Shown here in pieces: positions 12,458 to 24,560 of a stretch of 64,000 nt of DNA (position 1 is the first letter of the stretch; the number at the start of each line of letters is the position of its first letter). The stretch lies in the NCBI GenBank assembly GCA_016802295.1, contig JAESIW010000137.1, positions 1,169,318-1,233,317 of the forward strand, read 5' to 3'. The position numbers and the translations under genes were made by a program. Source of the DNA: Brachionus rotundiformis (taxonomy: Eukaryota; Rotifera; Eurotatoria; Ploima; Brachionidae). The notes beneath the pieces were generated by a model. That model searched no databases. It saw only the letters and a list, made by a program, of their open reading frames with translations, and was not told where the DNA came from.

Positions 12458-13818
12458 TTGTATTGTAACTATTGAAAAATTTTAAACAATTTTAGAAAAA
12501 AATTATTTATTTTTAGACATTTTAAAAAATTTTGTTATCACAGATTTAATAAAAAAATTATAAATTGGTAAATTTGTCAAAATAATGAGACTAAATGAAA
12601 AATCATACATTGTAGGGATTTTTAGCTCTTCAATCACATCAAATAAATTTGTATTAAAGGTTTTTTTTAGGAGATCTCAAATGATGTTTTTCTATTTTTA
12701 ATTTATTATTTAATAATTAATTATTAAATCCTCTTTGGGTCTCCTTTTTTATATATACAATAATATATTCCTAATAATACTACTTCATTTATGTTTTATT
12801 TTTTGAAAGTTCGTAGATCTTACTACTTTACCATCTATGAAAAAAATTAGTTCCAAAAAAATCAAGAGCTCAGAAAGATGCTCAATTATGATTCTTTGCT
12901 TCATAGAAAAAAAACATCTCTTATTAAATTTCTTTTCAAAGTGATATAAATTTTTAACAGAAAGAAATATTTATTAAAGCTAAAGTACCATTAAAATTAA
13001 AAGACAACCATTAGCATGCCTTTAGATAACTTACAAAGAGGATCTCTGTGGGACAACCTAAGAGCTTTAAAGTGTCTATACAAGCTTTAATATCTCAAGT
13101 TTATATACATCAACAGTTGTATACTACAAATGGAAATAAATGAAGCCTAAACGAAAGTGGTGTATACCATGATCAAATATACAGCAAATTGAATTCCCTG
13201 ATCATCATCGATGATACACAAATAGAGATACTTGGAAGAATACCATTATTGAAGCGATGGTAAATTCCCAAGTATGTTAAATTATTAATTTAAAGCAGCA
13301 TAAAGATATAAAGAATAAACTTGCATAAGAAAAAGATGTCTCTGCTAGACTCCAAAGAAAGCAAACTTAGACTGTATGATTGTGTATTAGAAGCTTGGAA
13401 ACATTCTTAGAAAGTAAGCAATTCAATGGAAGCAGCAACATGGAGATCAGCAATAGTGAAAGAGCTTGTCAAAACGAGAATGAGATGAGATACAAGGCTT
13501 AAGACAAAACATCTATCGATTATTTTTAAATAAAGTTTGGCAAATAAGTTGGAATTGATGTCTTTCAATTAACAACTAAAATTACAATGGACATATTATC
13601 TACCAAGACAAGTTGCTTCTTAGAAAAAATATTTGCCATTCTTTAATTAGATTTGATGAGACATCATTGGTGACTAACTAGTTTAAAAAAAAACAGTCAG
13701 GAAAATTAATTAGTTTATTTTTAAACAAAAAAATTTATCTCAATTAAAATAATTTAAATTTATTTTTATTTACAAATTAGAAGAAAAAAAGATAAAATAA
13801 CCATTAAAAAGTCTTTAA
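12458..13818. other. Intergenic region between convergent TTC28-like and LRR genes
   Basis: No gene is supported. From about 13010 to 13680 the sequence is visibly less AT-rich than its flanks but broken by stops in all frames that I read. It may be a decayed mobile element or pseudogene of unknown type. Confidence 0.4.
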
Positions 13819-15845
13819 TCAATAATTATTTATAAAATTGTAGTTTCTTAATCGATTTGCACAAAAATCATAATCACTATAAAACGACCGAAGCATGGTG
13901 TTTCTTACCTCTTCGTTTATTTCGAGTATACTTTCGAAATAAATCTTCTCCGAGTCACAGTTTTTTATCTTAAGATTAATTTTTTAAACAAAAAATAATT
14001 GAAAACTTTTAAACAATTACCTCAGCTACAAGAATATTCATATCTTCGAAATTCAAATAGAATACTTTATGGTCTACTTGATCATCAGGTATAAACAAGC
14101 TCAAGAAAATGCTTTCTTTGGAGTGAAATTTTTGAGTAGCGCCTGGTCCAATCGATTGGGTCTCAATAGAAAAATATCTCATGCAACTGAGACCATTGAA
14201 TTGATTGGGACTTATCGTATCCATTACCAGATCACTATGAATTACCAATTTCAAGTAGTCAAGTTCCTCTAAATATAAAAAGGCATTTTCTTCTATGCAT
14301 TTCACCCCGCTAATTTCCAAGCCTTTCAAATCTTTGAAATTATTGCCAAGTTTGGGCACCTTTTCGGTCTCAAAAACCAAAAATCTAAGAGATTGTATAT
14401 GTTTTAGACACTCAAAAACATCATCTTGTTGACAAATTTTTATACTCTTAATGTCCAAAAATTCAATTTTTTCAAAATTTTTCATAAAAATCAATTCACA
14501 AATAGAATTGAGTCTTAAATTTAAAAATTTAATATCTTTTGAATTGTTAAATGTGTTTTCCTCAATCATTTTTATCTTGTTATTCCCGAGATCAATGACC
14601 TCCAAGGCACCAAGAGAGTCCAGAGCACTCGGATCAATTGTTAGCTCATTGTCGCTAAAGTTTAAGTCCAAGACCTTAAGATTTTTGAGGCCATTGAATG
14701 CATTTTTGTGTAATTTATTGATCCTATTGTCATTTAGCATGAGGCTTCTCAACTTGGTCAAGTGAACAAAAGTATTCTCCGGCACTTCCCGAATGGTATT
14801 TTGGCTAAGATTTAAATTTTCCAGATTTTCCAAGCCAACAAACATTTCGGAACTTATATCATCTAAATAGTTCATAGTCAATACCAAAGATTTAAGATTC
14901 TTCAACCCATTAAATGAGTTTTTTTCTATCCAGCTTAGACTACAATTTATAATGGAAAGCTCTACCAAGTTTTCTAAATAAATAAAATTGTTTTCGTCCA
15001 ATCTTTCTATCATTTGACAATTTAAATCCAATGATGTCAAGTTTTTCATACATTTGAATATTTTACTTGGAACTGAATTAATGTGACCATGTGTTAAATG
15101 GAACTCTTGAATTGAACTGGTATCAATCAAGTTTTCCAAAGAGTCGAAATCTGTCTCTCTTAATTCTTCAAGTTGATCGCTTAACACCGATAGCTGTTTC
15201 ATTTGGTTTTCGCAAATATTGCTCAAGTCGATCAATGGAGTTTTCTCTTTGAACTTTTTTTCCAATAAATCCAACAAAACAGATACTTTTACCACTCTCT
15301 AAGATAAATAATTAAATTATAAGGTGCTAAGTATTTTTCATTTACTTCAAAATTTAACAAATTTTTTTCATCTTTTCCAAAATTTTTTCTTTTCTGATTA
15401 ACTATTTCGCTTTAAATTAATTAAATTTCATTTTTTATAAATATATTTAAGTGTACTTTAATTCGTTGATGATGTTTTGGTCTAAATAGTTTTTAACAAA
15501 GACAAGTTTACCAACACTGTTTTCAAAATAGAAGTGGTAGGCAGGGCCGAATATAAAATTATCATTGTCTTGTTCGGGGCCTGCTTTCATTTGGTAGTTG
15601 GACAACAGAAAGCAAAATTTTTCCTGGAAAATTTCACTGGACTCGGTCATCAAATTATTAAGATTGAGGGAACATATTTCTCTGATACTTTTGATAAATA
15701 TATCTCTAGTTTGATTAATTTTTTTCAGTTCATCATCTACTTCTAATTTTTCTTCCAAGTTCTGGATACACTTTTCACATTGAATATTCACATTATTTTC
15801 TAGCTCATCATAATAGTCAATTATTTTTTGTTTTTGAGATAACAT
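13819..15845 (-). CDS. Leucine-rich-repeat protein with unusual N-terminal region, unrecognised family
   Basis: Three exons on the minus strand (15845-15457, 15296-14021, 13968-13819) join in frame to 604 residues. There is no signal peptide or membrane segment, so it is probably intracellular. The first 130 residues are helical and charged, with a CEKC pair (IQCEKCIQNLEEKL), and look like a coiled-coil or dimerisation region. Residues about 190-500 hold around a dozen LRRs of about 24 residues (NLTSLDLN, NLENLNLSQNTI, KLRSLMLNDNRI, ALEVIDLGNNKI). Later repeats are degenerate. The last exon encodes 49 residues (from IKNCDSEKIYF) with a perfect phase and stop. The phase of intron 1 requires an acceptor ending GAG just after the better-looking TTAG, so the exact join there is the weakest point. 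Function cannot be assigned; LRRs usually bind proteins. Confidence 0.75.
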
Positions 15846-16305
15846 TATTTTAGATAGAGTATAAAATTTTTATTTTTCAAGTTGAAAATTTTTTATTCTA
15901 ACATGAAATTTTTAGAATTAATTTAATAAATTAGTAATAATTTTTCCAAATGTCACACAAAGAAACCAATATTTTTGTCTGAATTATTTATATTAGATTT
16001 TGTTAGGTTGAGATGGTAGAAAGAATGGTATAAATAAAAATTACGCTTCAGCAAATTATTCAACTTTTGTTCCAATTTATCACAGACAAAAGAGCTCTCT
16101 TTGAATGGTTTCTAATTTACCATTAAAATCGACCCTTTTCTCATCTGGTTGATAAGATTGATGATTTAGTCTCTCATTTTATTGGAATTTCTAAAGCCTT
16201 TTTACCAATTTTTTTGGCAAAATTGAAACTTTAAAAAAATTTCTAAATGTAGTGAGATATTTCAAAAATAATCAATTCATTTGAAAATGAAAAAAGCCCT
16301 TTAAT

Positions 16306-16460
16306 GAGTGGTTTATAATAACTTATGATGAGAAAGGATCTATTTTTGGTGGCAAGAATCACTTTAGATCCAATATGGTAAGTAATAGAAAATGGTTTGA
16401 CCAAAAGTAGTTGTTGTATTTCTGGAGGAATTTACAATGGACAAATCTTGTGCAAAATCC
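16306..16460 (+). pseudogene. Possible Tc1/mariner-type transposase fragment, decayed
   Basis: Conceptual reading gives ITYDEKGSIFGGKNHF, then RKWFDQK and, after a stop and frame change, SGGIYNGQILCKI. DEK..F followed by a GGI.YNG strand is reminiscent of the second catalytic Asp region of Tc1-like transposases. The piece is short and broken, so the assignment is tentative. A MITE of compatible type lies about 500 bp downstream. Confidence 0.3.
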
Positions 16461-16981
16461 TAATGTAAAGAATTCGAAAAGGTTAGTTTGTGTTATCAAA
16501 TATCACTGTATCTAATGAGAACCCTGGGAAAAAAATCGGAAGTGATTTACTTCTTAGAGATTACTTAATTTGAACGACACAAAAATAATAAAAAAATTAC
16601 TAGAATAGAAATTGGTTAAAAATTGACAGAAATAATAGTTAAAAGACTGTTATTTGAGTGAACCGGAAATTACTCACCGGGAAATTAAAAGAAAATTAAA
16701 TAAAAAGAAGACCAAATTTTAAATCTATATAAAAAAATTAATTAAAATTTAAATCAATTGTGAGATTTAAGACTAGAACCTCTTAAACATCTCATTATAA
16801 CTAAAAAATTTTAACTGTAAGACAAAAAAATTTATGATAACTGTTTGATTTTTTATAAATTAATTATCTAAATTTTAGATCAAAACGTTTAAAATAAATT
16901 TTTAGAAAATTCTCGGTTAAAAATTGAGCTAAAGTGCAGCAAACTATGAGGCAATTTTAAAAATGTTGAATTATGTGATTA

Positions 16982-17179
16982 TGTGAAATTTGGTACAGTA
17001 AAACAGAACAAACATTTAAAAATTTTAAAACATTTTTCAAAAAGTTAAATACTGGTCCTGCATTTTGTTTTTTTGCCAGTTGATATAACTTTGTATGCAG
17101 TACCAAGTTTAATTTATTGAAAAAAAGTTAAAAAAATTTTTATGATGGTTTGTTCTGTTTTACTATACCAAATTTCACA
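16982..17179. mobile_element. 198-bp palindromic MITE with 32-bp terminal inverted repeats
   Basis: The left end (16982-17013) begins TGTGAAATTTGGTA and ends AACAGAACAAAC. The right end (17148-17179) is its reverse complement with a single mismatch. An inner pair (TGGTCCTGCA and TGCAGTACCA) is also inverted, so most of the element can fold into a hairpin. The core ends, TA followed by CAGTAAAAC, recall Tc1/mariner/pogo termini and a TA target. It has no coding capacity. A related copy lies at 7275-7405. Confidence 0.7.
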
Positions 17180-17569
17180 AAACCATTATGCAAAATACTT
17201 GTTAATGTGCCAACATGGTTTGCTAAAAATAAACGACTGAGTATTAATTATAGTAATCAAGTGATATTTAAATTTTTTAATGAGAGTAAAGACAAAAAAA
17301 AGTAAAAATATCTCTGCAAAAATTCTACAAGTTGAAAAATACTTGCTACCTTAATTAAAATTTTTGAACATGATCATTCTTTTATAAATTGGTACTTACT
17401 TATATTTTTTTAAGAGAAAGTTTGCTAATGCTTAATAATTTAAAAATCAAATTTGTAATTAAAATTAATTTTATTTTGCAAAAAGAAATAAGGACAAAAA
17501 TAAATTCATACTGAAAATTTTAAAAATTTAAAAAAAAAAAATAAGGTACTTAAGGTTTTAATTTCTAAA

Positions 17570-18307
17570 ATGATGGAAGCCTATAGAGTTGAAGAATGTC
17601 CAAAAACATGCTTTTATATTCCCGGTTTTATAACCAAAGAAGAAGAGGAAAATTTAATCCAATTAGTAAATAATGCTCCAAAGCCTAAATGGACTTATTT
17701 AAAGAATAGACGGCTTCAAAATTGGGGTGGAATTCCTGGCCCTAAAGGAATGGTTCCCGAGGCGATTCCTGAATGGCTCAAGCAGCCATGCCAGAAAATT
17801 TTTGACTTAGGTTTTTTTAAAGACAAAGCTCCTAATCACATACTCATTAATGAATATCTTCCTGGCCAGGGTAAATTTAAACACGAAAAAAACACTTTTA
17901 TCAATTAATCATAAGGTATAATGCCACATGAAGATGGCCCATTGTATTATCCCACAGTAAGCACCATTTCGCTTGGTTCACATACTTTTCTGGATTTTTA
18001 CAAGCCGGTTGAAGATGGTGAAGACGAGTTAAACAACAGCCTAGAAAATAGATATGCTTTTTCGCTTTTGCTTGAGCCCAGAAGTCTGGTTGTTCTGCAA
18101 GATGACATGTACACTGTTTTCATGCATGGAATCAAAGAAATGAATAAAGACTCAATAGAAGAGAAGAAAATTTTTAATTTTAATAAATTAGGAAACTTGT
18201 ATTCAGATAATGAAGTTTTAATTCGACAAACAAGAATTTCTTTGACAATACGCCATGTTCCCAAAGTTCTTAAAATAAACCTAAACTCTCTTTTATTTAA
18301 AAAATAA
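17570..18307 (+). CDS. ALKBH6: AlkB homologue 6, Fe(II)/2-oxoglutarate dioxygenase
   Basis: Two exons (17570-17870, 17916-18307) separated by a 45-bp intron encode 230 residues, close to the human length of about 238. The family uses Fe(II) and 2-oxoglutarate, probably for nucleic-acid demethylation. Seen in order: YIPGFITKEEE, the fold start RRLQNWGG, NEYLPGQG immediately before the intron, then MPHEDGPLYYPTVSTISLG, where H-x-D gives two iron ligands. Next come LLLEPRSLVVL, the distal iron-ligand His in FMHGI, and RISLTIRHVPKV with the Arg residues that bind 2-oxoglutarate. A second Met follows the first directly; I take the first. The stop codon overlaps an AATAAA at 18303-18308, and the TTLL12 start codon lies only 54 bp beyond. 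Confidence 0.95.
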
Positions 18308-18338
18308 ATTTTAATTATATTTTAATTATTGATTAATA

Positions 18339-18346
18339 ATATTTAG
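18339..18346 (+). promoter_or_regulatory. Putative splice-acceptor (possible trans-splice site) between ALKBH6 and TTLL12
   Basis: TAATATTTAG ends 15 nt before the TTLL12 ATG and within the 54-bp gap after the ALKBH6 stop. The gap leaves little room for a promoter, so processing of a shared transcript by trans-splicing is an attractive inference. An ordinary 5'UTR intron acceptor is not excluded. Confidence 0.4.
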
Positions 18347-18361
18347 ATTTAATTATTTAAA

Positions 18362-21300
18362 ATGCCCGAAAAAATTATAGATGAATTGGTAAAAAATTTC
18401 CGCGAAATTCATCAATCTCAATTGAAATCATGCGGCTTACCAGAACAGTATTGGAATTCTCTATTTTTTAAGCTAAAAGATGAAGTAACCAAAATTATTA
18501 AGATATTTTTGTTATCTATTCATTTTGCTTTATAAACAAAGACATTTGATGCCGGTGATTATTTTCAGATTTGTATGAGAGTAGACGAGGATGACAATGT
18601 CATCGGGTACAAAGCCAAATGCGTTCACCAAAATGGTCTTAAGCTAAATGATCAAAATGGGTACCTCTCTAATTCAATACTTAATTAAATTCTAATTTAA
18701 ATAAAAAATAATTAAAGTGTTTTTTTAATTGATCATGCTTGGACCTATAAGGTTAATGATGCTCGTCAGAACTTGATCAATCATTCGAGTCTCCTAAACA
18801 GAATGTGCATCATGATGAGTATTGTTATTCCAAATGAAGAGGAGCTCGAACCTGATGATGTCAAATTACAGAAAGTGGAAGCGGTCTTGGAAAAAATGTG
18901 GAAATTCAATCAAACATATAAAATATCCACTGAAAAGCTTGTAAATTAAGTAAATTAGACAGGAAAATTGTTTTTAAGCTTAAAATTTGCAGACCGATGA
19001 TGAAAGAGAGCCAATATGGTATGTAATGGATGAGTTTGGCTCAAGTTTGCGCCATAGTGATGATCCATCTATGAAATGCTCTCCATTTTATTACATACCC
19101 ACAGCTACCATGTATTCGATTATATGGCCTTTAAGAGATCTTGAAAATGGAGGTAGATTTTACAGGAAATAAAGAATAGTTTATAAAATATCACTGATTT
19201 TAAAGATGAATTGACCAGAGATTATGTGTATGGAATTAGAGATGAGAAAATGAGATTGGCAAAGCTTTTTCCGTGGAATGATGAAGATGAAGAGTACCTA
19301 GAAGCTTTTGAAGACGATGAGTGCTCTGTGCAAAGTGAACCAAGTGTTGATTACTTCAACAGTGGTAGAAAAGATGAAACTCTTCCAAGCGATAGCAATT
19401 TAGAGCTAATCAACATATCGAAAATCAATTTGAACCCTAATAACAATTTGATTAGTGTTTTTACCGATATGAAGTCCATACAAGACAATTTGACTGATCC
19501 AAAATTTAAATTTGTGGATGATATGTGGAAAGCTGACATTATTTTTGTCAATAAACATTTTAAAGACTACAGTCAACTAAGAGAAAAAATACCAAATTCA
19601 TTAATTAACCAATTTCCATATGAAAATGTGGTCACTGTAAAAGACTTGTTAGCAGTGGTCTCTAGACGAGTACCAGAGTCAAAAAATTGGCTGCCAACCA
19701 CATACAATTTATCTTACGAATTGACTAAGTTTATTTGCTATTTTAAAAAACGTGAATCAGAAGAGTTGGATAACCATTGGATTTTGAAACCGTGGAATTT
19801 GGCTAGATCAATAGATACAAGTGTGACCAAATGTTTGAATCAAATAATCAGGTCCCAAGAAACTGGACCAAAAGTTATCATCTTAATTTCTAATTTTGAT
19901 TTAATAAAATTTTAATTATTTAGATAGCATGCAAATACATTACAGATCCAGTGTTATTTTACAGACATGAAATCGGCGGAAAAGTTAAATTTGATGTTAG
20001 ATACATTGTTTTGCTAAGATCAGTTAAACCTTTGGTAATACTTACTTACAATGTATTTTGGCTAAGATTTGCCAACAAGTAATCTTTTTAATACTTTAGT
20101 ATTAATCGTTTTAGTCTTTTGACTATTTATAATCAATTAGAGAAAATTAACTGTATTGATTCAACCATTAAGCTTGGTAAATGACGCTTATTATTTCTAT
20201 TTATCGTCATCTACATTTATAGCTTTGTATCATTTTTCATTCAAAAAGGACCGATATAAAATAAGCATGGTAAATTGCAGCCATATGCTTCTATTTTTCA
20301 CTGGGCTATCTTTTAATAATACTTTAAATCCAAGATTAAAAAAGTTTTCGAATTATAAGCAGTAAAATATATTTTTTTAAAAGTTTAATGCTCTTAGATT
20401 TTTTAGCACTAGTATTTTTCAAAAAGTTAAATTATCCTTGTTGATCAAAAATATTACCTAAACCAAAATATAAACAACAAAATTTAAACAATTTCAATGT
20501 AGTTATTAGCTTTATGATAGCCATGCTAATCATGGTTTGACTCGGTTTTTCTTATTCAAATTATGATAGTAATTTTTTAGATTGATGACTTAAAATTCAA
20601 AATATTTATAAAACTGACAGCTTTTAAAATTCAGAGATAATATGTTTTTTTTTTGAAATTTAATTTAAAAATTTAATGGCAAGAAGAAAAATAGCCTTGG
20701 TTCTACTAGAAGTTTAAATATGACGGACGATGGCCAGTGAAGTTTTTGACTTCATTTTACACATTAATTTATCAATTTTCATTTTTTGGTGCTTTTTTTC
20801 TTAAATAACCAGACTAGAGAATAAACTTAAATCATAAAAAAATTTTATTAATTTTCTATTGAAATCTTATTTTTAAATTCTAATTATAAATTTTTTTTAA
20901 GACCGTATTCATTAGACAATCTAGAGGATTATGAAAAACACTTTACTGTAATGAATTATAAGCAAAATGCCACTTTAAAACAGGTTATTTTACTTTTACT
21001 TATAGATATTTTGTTTATATTAAAATTAAAAATTTAGATTAATTGCGACGAATTTATTAAATTATTTGAAGAGCAAAACGCTAACTTTAAATGGCAAAAT
21101 ATTCAAGTGAATAAATTAATTATTTTTAGTAAATGAATTTATTTATTTTTTAGGATAAAATTTTTAAAATGATAAAGCAAGTTTTTGAAGGCGCTAGCCA
21201 AGAGTTGCCGCCAAAAGGCATAGCGCACAATTATCAATCTCGAGCAATGTATGCTGTCGATTTGATGCTGGACTGGAGAGTAAACGAGTGTGGTGAAAAA

Positions 21301-21441
21301 TGCATAGAACCAATACTGTGTGAGATCAATTTTATGCCAGATTGTACCCGAGCATGCAAATACCATCCAAATTTCTTCAATGATGTTTTCAATGCCTTAT
21401 TCTTAGACTCTTGGGAAAATACCAATATAACCAAAATATAA
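18362..21441 (+). CDS. TTLL12: Tubulin tyrosine ligase-like protein 12
   Basis: Nine exons (18362-18484, 18542-18660, 18718-18940, 18993-19152, 19206-19873, 19924-20078, 20902-20983, 21038-21106, 21154-21441) give 628 residues in frame; human TTLL12 has 644. The protein combines an N-terminal SET-like region with a C-terminal TTL domain of ATP-grasp fold. It is linked to tubulin tyrosination and histone H4K20 methylation control, though its ligase activity is doubtful. Strongly conserved stretches include LIDHAWTYKV, EKMWKFNQTY, WYVMDEFGS, NQFPYENVVTVKDLLA, NHWILKPWNLARS and VKFDVRYIVLLRSVKP. The C-terminus matches at NYQSRAMYAVDLMLDW and CKYHPNFFNDVF. Intron 6 (823 bp) is the only long one. 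The exon 5 donor is the weak GTTATC. The gene follows ALKBH6 by 54 bp on the same strand. Confidence 0.97.
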
Positions 21442-22307
21442 AATATAATAAATATTTAAAATCAATTATTTTTTATCTCATAAACTTTGCCATTTCTAAG
21501 AAACCAGCCAAATTAAGGTTAAAAAAACTTGAAATTGGAAGCGTTTAACGAGAATTTTAGGCTTCTTTTGTCCCAATCATTTCAAGTGGTCTAAAAATGA
21601 TACTAGTTGGTATGACTACTGCTATTTTGATTATTATTTGATTTCTTAAGTTTTTTAACAAGTCCGATGTGATTCAATATAAAAATGTCTACTAATACAC
21701 ACTAAATTTTGGCATTATTTTTTAAATACGTAAATACTTAAATATCACTCGAAATACCAACCTCTGTAGAACATACAATTTTTTATTTTTCAGCACTGTC
21801 TTTTTGACAAAAAGTCAAAATTTAGTTCATAAAATAGAAGTAAAAAAAAAGTAATTTAAACATTTACCAATCTTAAATCTGTTAAATCTCTTTTAACTTT
21901 TAAATATAAAAAAAGCTTGCCAAGTTTTCCAAATTGCTAGATTTTGGGCTTGGACTAAATAAATATGATAAGGTTAAATCCAATTTTAATTTTAAGAAAT
22001 TAATTTGGAATCAAAAATACTAAAAATTCAGGTGTTGGTCAAGAAAGCAGGAACAAGGCGAATTTTAATTTCTTAGATATAAATACTTGGATCCATATAA
22101 ACTAATGCGTCCGAGGAATTAGACTAGGTACCAAATTATCATTTAAAATTGAGAAAAATTAAAAACAAATTTATTTTTAAAATTCTATTTTTGACTCAAA
22201 AATGGCATTATTAGTCGAGTATGCCAGAAAGCTTAACGTCAACAAAATCTTCTTTTTCTAGATGATTTTATTTTGTTTTTTTTTTAAGATTTTGTTTGAT
22301 TTAAAAA
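21442..22307. other. Intergenic region before sugar transporter
   Basis: AT-rich and without a supported gene. A U-rich tract ending TTTTTTTTTAAG lies 20 nt before the transporter ATG and may be a 5'UTR or trans-splice acceptor. Confidence 0.4.
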
Positions 22308-24223
22308 ATGGAAAGCCAAGTTAAAATACCTCCTGGTCAATTGAATAAAACGTTTGTAAAAGACCAAGATAAAATAATTGATAGCGAACCTAATGAGGTT
22401 AAAAAAAACGAGGAAAAAAAGAATCTAAATGGCGTAATACTTTACGAATTTGTTTTTTTTTTCCCTAATTTAATATATTCAGAAAGCAACATTTTACTTG
22501 GTATATTGCCTAACTGTGGCAGTAATAGGATCAGCTTTCCAAGTTGGATGGAACATTGGAGTCTTCAACACTCCATTTGATGTAATTAAAAATAAATAAT
22601 TTTTTTTTATTTATTAAAATTCTAAAAGGTTATCAAAGAGTTTTTTAATGAGACTTATATTCGGAGAGAACAAAAGGCAATGAGTGAGAGTAAATTTGAC
22701 TTTTTGTGGTCAATTACGAATGGTTTGCTGCCGCTTGGTGCCGCATTTGGAGGCATAATGTCAGGTTTTGTAGCAGATAGATTCGGTAGAAAAAATGGAT
22801 TGCTAGTTACCAATGTTTTGGTTATTATTTCCTTTATTTTGAACATAATATCTGTTTTTGTTTCGATTTACGAAACATTAATAGTTGCTAGATTCATAAC
22901 AGGACTATTTTGTGGTCTATTCACTGGTATTCTTCCTCTTTATCTGACTGAAGTTGCTCCCCAAAATTTAAGAGGACTCGCCGGAACATTAAATCAGCTG
23001 ATAATTGTCTTTGGAATATTTGTGACAAATATTTTCGGAATCAAGGAAATATTTGGTACCGAGGAAAGATGGCCAATTTTGGTCAGCATAATGCTTATAA
23101 TAGCTTTGTCTCATATTGGTTTGTTTTTTGCAGCTGAAAGTCCCAAATATTTGTACATAAGAAAGCATGACAAGGAGCAAGCTCTGCAAAGTAATTAAAT
23201 TTTGTTAGAATTTTTCTTAATTTTTCATTTAAAGCTTTGCTTAAACTCAGAAATAATGACACTGATCTGGTAAATAACGAGATTCATGTTTTGGAAGAAG
23301 AGAGAGTTGCCATGCTCAAGCGAAAACAAGTCCGATGGCATGACGTCTTCATCAAGCCTTCATTAAGACATCCATTGTTAATTGCTGTCTTTATTCATAT
23401 TGCTCAACAATTTTCTGGAATTAATGCAGTAAGAATTTTGGAAAAATTTTTTTCCTAGTTAATTTTTGCTAAGGTTGTTTTCTACTCGACAAAAATATTT
23501 GCCAATATTGGTCTTGAGGGTCAGTGGCCTCTGTACGCCACCATTTTACTTGGTCTTGTTCAAGTTATTATGACTCTAATGTGCACAGTCATTATTGAAA
23601 GAGCTGGAAGAAAATCTTTGCTCTTGATAGGAATGATAGGTCTTTGCGTTTCATCATTCGGAATTGGTCTATCAAGAATATTTGTAAGCTATAAGTTTTT
23701 CTAATTTTTCTTGGTATAAAAAAATTTCCAAATTATAAAAAAAAACACATTTCTTTTAAAAGTTATTTTATTATATCAAATTATTTAGAGTAAAAATATT
23801 GAATGGTTGGATTATAGCACTGTGCTTTTTTCAGTCATATATATTATATTTTTTTCGATCGGACCAGGCGCTATTCCATGGGTAATTACTGCTGAAATGT
23901 TCAAATCAGACGCTAGGGCCAAAGCTGCAAGTGTAGCAGTGTTTGTCAACTGGTTTTCGGCTTTTATTGTCACAGTATCTTTTCAGTTTATAGAGGTAGA
24001 AATTATCTTTTAAAAATAAAGTGTACAATTTTTTTTAAAGGCTGCGATAGGAGACTACAGCTTTTTTCTATTTGGATGTCTTCTTATATTTTTTTCAATT
24101 TTTATGCTTCTCTTTGTACCTGAGACCAAACACAAGACTGTTGATGAAATAATTAGCGAATTTGAAAATCAAACATTTTTTTTGTTCAACAATCAAAATA
24201 AAACTCAAATATTTAAATTTTAA
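22308..24223 (+). CDS. GLUT-type facilitative sugar transporter (SLC2 family)
   Basis: Seven exons (22308-22433, 22483-22581, 22629-23190, 23235-23428, 23474-23683, 23789-23995, 24041-24223) encode 526 residues with about 12 hydrophobic segments. It belongs to the major facilitator superfamily and would move hexoses across the plasma membrane. Motifs in order: GWNIGVFNTP in helix 1, GFVADRFGRKNG after helix 2, LYLTEVAPQNLRG, AAESPKYLYI before the cytosolic loop, QQFSGINAVVFYS in helix 7, ERAGRKS, GPGAIPWVITAEMF in helix 10, and PETKHKTVDEI after helix 12. These fit class I/II GLUTs. The first 42 residues form a long hydrophilic Lys/Glu-rich cytosolic tail on their own exon. The C-terminal tail is Asn/Phe-rich. 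Substrate cannot be read from sequence. Confidence 0.93.
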
Positions 24224-24560
24224 AAATATTTTTTTTAAATAAAAATTAAATTTAATAATTAATCAACTTTTAAACAAATTTTCCAAAACACAAATTTTGA
24301 ATGTTCAAAATTTTATGACTTAAAAGAATATTTTTATTGATTACCATTATATTTTGGTAAATTTTTTAAAAATATTAAAATTGAAGAAAAATGTTTTTAA
24401 ATTTTATTTTTCCAAAATATAAATTATCTAAATAATAATTTATTAGGCTAATTTAATTTCGGAATTATCAAAGTATTGACTAGAATATTAAGCTTGAAAT
24501 TTATTATCAAAACTATTTTTCCCTATTAAAAGAACGATTTTGAAGTTAAGTTATAAAACA

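Larger units (their letters stand above)
15846..17569. other. Intergenic region rich in transposon fossils
   Basis: Lies between the LRR gene and ALKBH6. It contains a possible Tc1-type transposase remnant (about 16306-16460) and a palindromic MITE (16982-17179). Otherwise it is AT-rich with no supported gene. Confidence 0.5.

Noticed and set aside
19874..19923. Possible AT-AC (U12-type) intron in TTLL12
   Set aside because: Placing the border at ATCATC was considered, but a GT-AG intron (GTTATC to TTTAG) gives the correct phase and exact family length, and no U12 donor consensus is present.
20156..20365. 69-codon plus-strand ORF inside TTLL12
   Set aside because: Falls entirely in TTLL12 intron 6. 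The exons either side join in phase across it and it matches nothing in the TTLL12 family.
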